Shown here piece after piece: positions 6,401-15,400 of a DNA stretch of 18,804 nucleotides. The notes under the pieces were generated by a model. It was not told the origin of the DNA. It searched no databases and saw only the letters and a program-made list of their open reading frames with translations. This DNA comes from BPGL01 sp035463115. GTDB taxonomy: Bacteria > Actinomycetota > UBA4738 > HRBIN12. The position numbers were made by a program, and so were the translations under genes. The stretch spans positions 1-18,804 of the forward strand of contig DATHTO010000099.1 of assembly GCA_035463115.1 (NCBI GenBank). Direction: 5' to 3'. The first letter of the stretch is position 1, and each line of letters opens with the position of its first letter.

Positions 6401-9400
6401 ACTCGATCGGGTCGCCGGTCTCGACGCCGCCGACCATGCGGTAGATCCAGCCGGTGCCGCCGGCGATGTCGTCCGCGCCCGCGTCGCCGTGGATCACGTC
6501 GCCCGCGAACGCCGGGAACGAGCCGCCGTACGTCCCGCCCGGATCCGGCGCGTTGCCGGAGCCGTTGGCGTTCCCCTCGAGGATGTCCTGCCCGTCCCCG
6601 CCGGAGATGCCGTCGTTGCCGCCCTGGCCGTAGACCACGTCGTCGGCCGCGCCGCCGAGCAGCTCGTCGTTGCCGCTCGTGCCCGCGCCCGCCGCCGAGC
6701 CGACCGTGCCCACGTCCATGAGCGCGATCAGCCGGTCGACCGCGGCGTTGAACGAGTTCGCGACCCACGTGCCCTGGTCGTCGTTCGCGCCGGTCGTCGC
6801 CCGCACCATCCGCGAGTTGTCGCCCGCGATGGCGTCGAAGTCGGCCTCGCCGTAGATGACGTCGCCCGCGTCGAGCCGGCCGTCGACGGCCGAGCCCGGC
6901 GTCGCCGAGTCGGTCCGGCCGGTGCCGCCGATCAGGTCGTCCTGGCCGTCGCCGCCGCGGATCGTGTCCGAGCCGGCGTTGCCGAAGGCGAAGTCGTCGC
7001 TCGGGCCGCCCTTGATGTCGTCGCCGCCGCCCTGGCCGTACAGCCTGTCGTGCCCGGCCTGGCCGCCGATCGTGTCGTTGCCCGCCGTGCCGGCGCCGGG
7101 CATCGACGTGGTCGTGGCGACGTCCCAGATCCGGACGCGCCGGATGACGACGTTCGCGACGTCCGGAGCGCGGAACGTGTTGCAGACGAAGCCGCCGCAC
7201 GCACCGCCGCCCGTGCGGGTGATGGTCGCGTTGTCGCCGGCCGCCACGTCGTGGTCGTCCCCGCCCCAGATGTCGTCGGAGCCGTCCGCCACGCCGCCGG
7301 AGCCCTGCGACGTGCCGCCGATCAGGTCGTCCTGGCCGGCGTCGCCGTAGAGGCCGATGGAGGCGACCGGGTTCCCGCCGAGGACGCCGGCGCCGTCCGA
7401 GTCGCCGTTGCCCTCGACGTAGTCGTCGCCCTCGTCGCCGTGCACGAGGTCGCCGCCGTCGCCCGCGTAGATGTCGTCGTTGCCGGTGTTGCCCTGGATC
7501 CAGTCGCCGTCCGCCTGGGCGATGCCGCTGCCCGGGTCGGTGAGGACGACCGTGCGGGTCTTCGTGCCGTCCGGCTCGGTGCCGCCCGGCCGCGTGACCG
7601 TTCCGTTGTCGCCCAGGATCACGTCCTGCTCGGTGTTGCCGAGGATCGTGTCGCCCCGGTCGGCGGGCGGCGAGCCGCCCTGCGAGCCGCCGACCACGTC
7701 GTCCTGGCCGGCGTCGCCGTACATGACGTCGCCGTCGCTCCCGCCCGAGGGCGCCCAGCCGTTCGCGCCGGACGGGACGAGCTTCAGGTCGAAGTTGACG
7801 TTGTCGAGCGGGTTCGACGCGTTGTCGAGCGGGAGCGCGGACGTGTCGTTCGCGCCGCCCTCCATCGTGTCGTCGCCGCCGCCGCCGCGCATGAGGTCGT
7901 CGCCGGCGTCGCCGAACATCACGTCGTTCTCGCCGTCTCCGTACATCTCGTCGGAGTGCTCGTTGCCGTGCATCGTGTCGACGCCCGGGCCGCCGCGCAT
8001 CAGGTCGTTGTCGGCGTTCCCGTTCATCGTGTCGTCGCCGTCCTCGCCGTACATCTCGTCGTCGCCGGCGTTGCCGTTCATCGTGTCGCCGAGCAGGCCG
8101 CCGCGCATCTCGTCGTCGTTTCCGCCGCCGTTCATCGTGTCGACGCCGCCCTGGCCCCACATGAAGTCGTCGCCGGCGTCGCCGTTCATGAGGTCGGCGC
8201 CGATGAACGAGCCGGTCAGCGAGACCGCGACGTTGTTCGAGCCGTCGCGGGTCAGCGAGCCCTCGTCCCCGAGCATGTAGTCGCGCCCGGAGCCGCCGTG
8301 CATGGTGTCGCCGGTCCCGTCGTCGCTGCCGCCGACCATGTTGTCGTCGCCGCCGCCGCCGGTCATCGTGTCCTTGCCCTCGGCGCCGGTCATCTCGTCG
8401 TTGCCGCCGCCGCCGCACATCGTGTCGCCGCCCTTGGCGCCGTCGAGCGAGTCGGCGCCGTTGCCGGCGTGCATCTGGTCGTTGCCGTCGCCGCCGATCA
8501 GCGAGTCGCGCCCGCCGAGGCCGCTCGACGTGGAGCCGTCCGAGGAGCAGTCGAAGTCGAGGTCCTCGTCGCCCCACATCTTGTCGCCGCCGTTGTCGGC
8601 CGTGAGCGTGTCGTTGCCCGCTCCGCCGTGCAGCTCGTCGACGTGGGTGCCCGACGGGTCGCCGGGGCCGGACGAGAGGACGTCGTCGTCGGCGTCGCCG
8701 AACAGCTTGTCCGCGCCCGGGCCGCCGTTCACGATGTCGTTCCCGCCGTCGCCGTGCACGGACGAGTCGTTGCCGGGGCCGGCGTCGATCTTGTCGTTCC
8801 CGCCGTTCCCGTTGATCGTGTCCGCGCCGCCGCCGGTCGAGATCGAGTCGTCGTGGTTGCCGCCGGTCACGACGTCGTTGCCCTCGCCGGTGGAGATCTC
8901 GTCGTTCCCGTCGTCGCCGTCGATCTGCGCCCAGAGCGTGAACGGGATCGGCGGCTTCTGCTGGCTCGGGTTCGCCGCGTCGCCCGACGCGCTCCCCGGG
9001 AGGAGCGAGACGACGTCGTCGCCGCCCAGCCCGTTCGCGATGAGCTTCGCCTCCGAGGTGCCGACGCGGGAGGTGGTCAGGAAGTAGTCCTGCTGGATGC
9101 CGAAGGCCGTGACGGAGAAGCGCGTCTTCCCGGCGTTCGGTCCGGAGGTGTACGACTCCATCTGCCGGACGGTGAACTTCTCGTCCGGCTCACCGGGCGC
9201 GATGCCCCGTTTGCCGGCCTCGGAGCCCATGTGCAGGATCAGTCGCTCGTTCGCCGTCCCGACGCCCTCCGTTCGCGCGAGGACGGGGACGATGTTGCAG
9301 ACGTCGAGCTTGAACTCGAGCAGGGTGATCTTGACGATCTGGATCGAGAACTCGACGGACGTGATGAAGAGGTCGATCTTCACGAACGCCGAGAGCGCCG

Positions 9401-12400
9401 CTTCGATCTTCCCTTCCACGTCGAAGAGACAGAGCGGGTTGAAGATCTTGGAGACGATCTCCTCGATTCTCAGCTTCCCGTCCTGCGGCGCGTCCTCGTG
9501 GAGGTTCAGGCCCGTGGTGAAGATGATCTCGCCGCGGATCCCGACCTTGAAGATGTAGACGCTGACGGCGCCTTCCGCGTACACGGTGCCGGTGAACTTG
9601 ACCTCCGGCACGTCCACGCCGTTCGCGTCGTAGTCGTCGAAGTAGATGCCGTCGAGCAGGTGCGTGCCCGTGCCGCCGGCGAGCACCTTGCGCAGGCCGG
9701 AGGTGTCGTAGCCCATCGCGAAGCGCCCTTCCACGCGGAAGGAGCCGCCGATGCAGATCTGCACCGGGACCGGGCCGATCAGGATCGGCGGGAAGCAGAA
9801 GCCGAAGCCCGCGCCCGCGCCGAACGAGCCCGCGTCGTAGTGGACGAGCGTCGCGTCCTTGCCCATGAGGACGCCGAAGATCTGGCTCGCGTCGCCGAGG
9901 AACGGGAACGTGAGCCCGCAGACGCCGAACGTCGAGCCGCGGCCGACGCACTCGGACGGCGGCGTCTTCGCCGACGAGTAGGGCGAGCCGCTCTCGCCGA
10001 GCTTGTCGACGAGATCCTTGCCCGCCTGGGCGTTCGTGATCCCCTTGTTCGCCTCCTCGGGGATCGGCTGGCTGTTCCCGGCTCGCTCGCCGGTCACCTC
10101 GAACTTGCCTCCGGTCGCCGGGTCGGTGCCGAGCGGGATGAGGAGGTTCCCGTCCGTCGGCAGCGAGTTCACGAACTTGACGAACTGGAGGATCGAGCGC
10201 AGGAGCGACAGGTCGTTCCCGCTGATCGCCTCCAGGACGTCGAGCACCGTCACCGGCCCCTTGCCCAGGAGCTTCGAGAGGTCGGAGATGATCGGGATCT
10301 CGCCCTGGAGGAGCTCCACCACCGGCATGAGCGGGTTGGTGACGTTCTTGATCTGCTTGACGATCGGACTGAGGAACGAGCTCAGGAACTTCCCGGCGTC
10401 GAGGTTCAGCCCGTCGAACGAGATCTCGAGCGCGGCGAAGTTGAGCCCCGTGCCCGGCTCCGCCGAGAAGCCCCAGAACAGGTGGAACTTCCCGAGCACG
10501 CTCGGGAAGCCCGCGCTCTGTCCGGTGTTCAAGCCGGTTCGGAAGCGGACGTCGATGTTCGCCTTGCCCGAGAGCTTCGGCGCGAAGCTGAAGTTCCCGG
10601 AGATGACGTCCGAGAGCGAGACGCGGTTGCCGCCCGACTTCTTGAAGTCGAGCGTCGCGTTCAGGCAGAGAGCCGTCGGGTTGTCGCCGGCGGCGGCGAG
10701 CGTCTCGCAGTTGAGCGTCCCGCCCGCGTCGCGCATGGTGACCTGGAGGAACGCGAGCTCGCCCGCGAGGCACCGCTCGGTCGAGAAGCCGTTCAGGTAC
10801 GCCGGCATCCCGGGCGAGTCGTAGTCGTGGTTGTCGTCCGTGCAGGTGAAGCCGGCCTCGGAGGGCAGGTTGCCCATCGAGACGGAGGCCTCGAGGTTCA
10901 GCTCCGAGCGGCCGCCGTCGCCGGGCGTGTCCGGCGCGTGGCGGGCGATCAGCTCGTAGCCGTCGTCGCCGTCCCACGTGACAGGCCCTTCCTCGCCGAG
11001 GCCGAAGTCGTCGCAGTAGAGCTTCGTCGCCTCGATCTTCGTGACGCGGCAGCCCTGGCCGCTCGACGTGTTCTTCAGCCACATGCCGAGCTCGGCCGTG
11101 TTCGTGAAGTTCGCCGAGTCGTCCTGGAGGTACCTGACCGGGTCGTGCGCGTCGTTCGTGCCGTCCGGCGGGTCGTCCGTGTCCTTGTCGAACGGCCGGT
11201 TCTCGGTGCCGGTGAAGCCCTTCTTGCCGTTCGCGACGACGTACGGGCCGTCCTGGAAGGAGAGGCCGAAGTCGACGAGCAGGCTCCACGAGCCGGCGCC
11301 CTTGACGCCGCCGGTCAGGCGGACCGGCAGGCCCTTGAGCCCGATGTCGAACGGCACCTCGCCGTCGATCCCCTGGCCGATCTCGAACGTGACCCGGAAG
11401 TCGCGGATCAGGTTCAGCGTCGTGACGCCGTCGCCGTTCGCGCAGACGACGGCCGGGTTGCCGCAGAGCGGCGTGACGACGACGTCCTGCGCGTTCTTGC
11501 TGCCGTCGCCGTTCGTGTCTCGCAGGAGATCCGCTCCCGACGGTCCGAGCTCGCCGACGATGAAGTCGCGCGTGAGCTTGGCGAGGTCGTACGCGTCCAC
11601 GTCGCTGTCGCTGTCGACCTGGCCCGCGGTCTTCAAGTCCTCGACGAGCTGCGCGAACGGCGTGATGACCTCGTTGTTGAAGGTGCCGACGACGTTCGCG
11701 CCCGCGTCGAGCGCGTCGCCGATCAGCGGGAGCTTGATCCCCTGCGCCGCGCCGTCGAGCGTCTTCTCGAGGTTCGCGAGGATCTGCGGGAGGATCTGCA
11801 CGAGCAGCGTCCAGTCGAACTGCTCGCCGCTGATCAGGTTCGTGAGCGCGGCCGGCAGCTCCGCGTCGCAGAGCGGATCCGAGCCGATGTCGCACTCGAT
11901 CTTGAACGCGCCGAAGTCGGTGCCGAGCGCGGTGACGCTGAGGACGGCGCACGCGTCGCCGGTCGCCTCGACCGGGTTGCCCTCGGGCGAGTCGCATTCC
12001 TGCGACACGCCGTCGAAGCTCCCGCTCACGTTCGACAGGAAGTCGGTGAACGTCCGCGTCTTGTTGTTCTTCACGTCGTCGTCGTCGGACGTCAGGCCGA
12101 GCTTCGCCCCGAGCTTGCCGACGCCCGAGCCGGCGCCGCCCTCGGCGGCCGTCCCGAGCTCGACGGTGACGGGACCGATCGCGGCCGAGAGGCCGATGTC
12201 GTCCGCGTTCAGGCTCGCCTCGACCGAGGCGCCGCTCGTGTCGAGCACGACGACGTCCGGGGTGAGGTCGAGCTTGAGCGGGATGCCGACGTCGAGCTGC
12301 GCCCGCGCGGCGTAGTCGAGCGAGATCTCCCCGGTCGTGGAGACCGAGACGATGTTCGCGAAGTCGTCCTTCACGTTGAGCGGCGCCGAGAGCGCGGGCA

Positions 12401-15400
12401 CCGGCCGGTCGGTGTCGGCGCAGTCCACGCCGCCGCCGGAGCAGAAGCCGACGCCGAGGCGCACGACGAGGTCCTTCGTGCGGTCGCCGACCACCTGGTA
12501 CGCGTCGCCCGTCGTCCACTGCATGTCGGAGCCGTCAGGGCACGCCAGCGTGTTCGTCGTGACCTGGGTGATCGTGCACTGCTTCTTGTCCGTCGTGTTG
12601 ATGAGGAGGTTGCCGACGAACGGCCGCTCCGCCTCGGGCAGCGACGGGAAGTTCTTCGCCGTGTCCTCGAGGACGTTGTCCTCGGTCGATCCGCCCGTCG
12701 CGCTGCCGGTCGTGCGCGGCCCCTGGCCGGCGGCCGGCAGGTCGAGCAGGTCGAGCTCGAGGACGTCGTCGACGCCGATCTTCTCGCCGATCAGGTCCTC
12801 GAGCTGCTGCAGCGACTGCGGCGGGACCGACGTCGGGAACTCGGTCGTGTGGTCGCCGGCCGCGTCGACGAACTTCACCTGGATCTGCCACTCGCTGATC
12901 GCGGTGTCGTCGTTGCGGGTCGCGTCGCCGTCGCCGACGGTGATCGCGATGCGGTTGTTCGCGGTCGGGTCGACGTTCGCGTGCCCGACCGTCGTCGTGT
13001 CGTCGCTGCCGGTGACGAGCGCGCCGATCGAGACGTTGCCCCTCAGGCCGAGCCACTCGACGTCGGTCGGCATGACGGCCCCGTTCGCGCGGCAGTACAG
13101 CGTCGTGTTGTCAGGCAGCATCTGGATGTTGAACGGCCGCCCGAGGCTGTCGTTCGCCGGGTTCGAGCCGTTCGGGTTGCCCGAGCAGTCGATCTTCGCG
13201 AGCGGCGAGCCGCGCAACTCGTCCGTCGTCTGCTTGATCGACTTGATCTTCGCGACGAGGTCCTTCGTGGAGATGCCGACGAGCGGCAGCTCCTTGTCGG
13301 TCAGGCCCGGGTCGATCTTGTCGATCTGCTCGACGACCTTGTCCAGGTTGTCGAGGATGTAGCCGAGCCAGGCGAGCGCGTTGCCCTCGACCTCGTACTC
13401 GTCGCCGGTCTTCCACTTGTTCTTGTTCGCCTCGTCGTCGGCGCGGGTGCCGCCGGAGAGGTCGCACTCGAGCTCGTTGACGTTGACGAAGGCGATCGTG
13501 CAGCTCGCGCCCGTGGTCTTGTTCCGGAGCGTGAGGTTCAGGAGGTTGTCGCCGTTCAGGGCGTTCGCCTCGAAGTTCTTCGTCGCGTCGAAGAGGTTCG
13601 TCGACGTCGCCGCGGTGTGCTTGCCGGTGACGGTCGGGAACGGGTCGAAGTCCTTCAGGTTCAGGTTGAAGTCCGTGTCCGCGGTGACCTGGACGGTCGA
13701 CGGATCCGGGACGCAGCTCCCCGCCTTGAACGCGCTCGGCCAGTTGAGCGCGACGCCGCCGGAGGCGAGGTCCTTGCCGTCGATCTTCGCCTTGACCTCG
13801 AGGCCGGCGGTCGCCTTCAGGTTGCAGACGGCGCCGACGTGCGCCGAGTCGAGGTTGAAGAGGACCTCGGCGACGCCGACCGCGTTCGGGATCGTCGTCG
13901 GGCTGCCCGCGTCGACCGTGAACGGCGAGGGCGCCTTGATGTCGAGCGCGAAGACGGGCTTCGAGGAGTCGGCCTTGCCGATCCCGAAGGCCGTCCCCGG
14001 CGAGAACGTGTTCTTGTCGCCGGCGCCCTTGGCCTCGACCTCGAGGAAGCCGACCTTGCCCGTCAGCTCCGCGCCGCCCTCCACCTCGATGTCGCCGACG
14101 GCCAGCTCGGGCTGGCTCGGGTCGATCTGGAGGTAGAAGCGGTCGAGCAGGCCGCCGTCGACGTCGTACGTGTTGCCGGCCGACCACGAGACCCCGCTCC
14201 CCGCGGCGCACGTGAGCGTGGTCGCCGTGATCGCGGAGATCGAGCACTCGCCCACCGGAGCGCTCGTCTTCTTGAGCGTCTCGCCCAGGCGCGGGTCGTT
14301 CACGCCGTCGGTGAAGTTCGCCCCCGAGTCCGTGAGCGTCGCGCCGGAGGAGCCGGCCGTCGCCGTGCCGCGGATCGGCGTGATGTCGCTCGTGTGCTCG
14401 TTCAGGAGGACGCCGAAGGTGACGTCGAAGTTGATCTCCTTCACCGAGGCCTTGAAGCTGACGTTGCTCCCTTGGAGCGTGTCCGTGAGCCCGGAGAGAT
14501 TCGTGGCGTTGCGCAGCAGGTCGCCGATGCTCGCGTCCGACTTCACCTGCGGGCCGTCGAAGTTCTCCTTCTGCAGCCGGAACGTGAGCGACTTCGCCGT
14601 GGCGTCGTAGCCGAGGTTCAGGAGGTCGTCGTCGAGGCCGGCCGCCTCGGCGATCCGGTCGAACAGCTCCTGGGCGCTGCCCGGGCGCGGGATGGCCTTC
14701 TTGATCAGCGGGTCTGCGCCGGGGTCGGCGTCCCAGGTGAGCTGGATGGTGAAGTTGCCGGGCGCGACCATCTTGAAGACCGCGTCCGCCGTCGGCGTCG
14801 CGCCCTCGGAGCCGAGGGTCGCGTCCGCGGCGGCGCCGCTCGTGTTCGCGCACTCGGCGCAGACGGCGTCGACGTTCGTGACGCCGGCGGGCGGGCTCCA
14901 GACGACGGAGCCCGGCTGCTTGTCGAGGTGCGTCGAGGCGCGGCAGTAGACGAGCGTGCCGGCCGCGAGGTTGTCCGTGATCCCGCTCGGGAAGTGATCC
15001 GGCGTCCCGGGCTCGGTCCCGCAGCCGACGGTCGCGTTCAGGAGCCGCTCCGTGTAGTCGACGAGCGGCCGCACGCCGTCGAAGACCTCCGTCAGGGACT
15101 TCTTGATCAGCGGAAGCTGACCGTTGCCGAGGCCCTGCGCGCCCGCGAGCGAGGAGACGAACTGGCCGAGGCCGTTCGCCACGTCGCCGGCCGTGATGTT
15201 CAGCCAGGCCTGCAGGCCGGGCCCGACGGTCGGGGTCGGGTTCGCGTCGAAGCCGTTCGACAGGTCGGCGTCGGTGAAGGCGATCGACGCGTCGGCGGCG
15301 CCGTTCGTCGCGAACGCGTCGCCGTCCACGAGCGTGGCGTCGACGTAGAAGGTCGCGTCGAGGTCGTTGCCGCCCGGGTTGCCCTTGACGACGTTCGCGG

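Larger units (their letters stand above)
3722..8932 (-). repeat. RTX (hemolysin-type calcium-binding) repeat region
   Basis: Residues about 2435-4174 of the giant protein. Ca-binding nonapeptides begin at GDDGNDEISTGEGND and run on as NGNGGNDKIDAGPGND, HGGAGNDTLTADNG and many more, ending at GGWDQDTLQANEGD. The GGxGxD turns with a hydrophobic residue every 9 positions are diagnostic of parallel beta-rolls that fold on binding Ca2+. The blocks are not continuous. The first part (7850-8930) is nearly uninterrupted, whereas 4085-7720 alternates RTX with long inserts. Confidence 0.92.

Noticed and set aside
7027..7260. Short repeated DNA words such as CCGCCCTGGCCGTA every few hundred bases, looking like a dispersed or CRISPR-like repeat
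   Set aside because: They encode the conserved YGQGG.D motif of the RTX modules. Spacing and identity follow the protein repeat, not an array of direct repeats with spacers.
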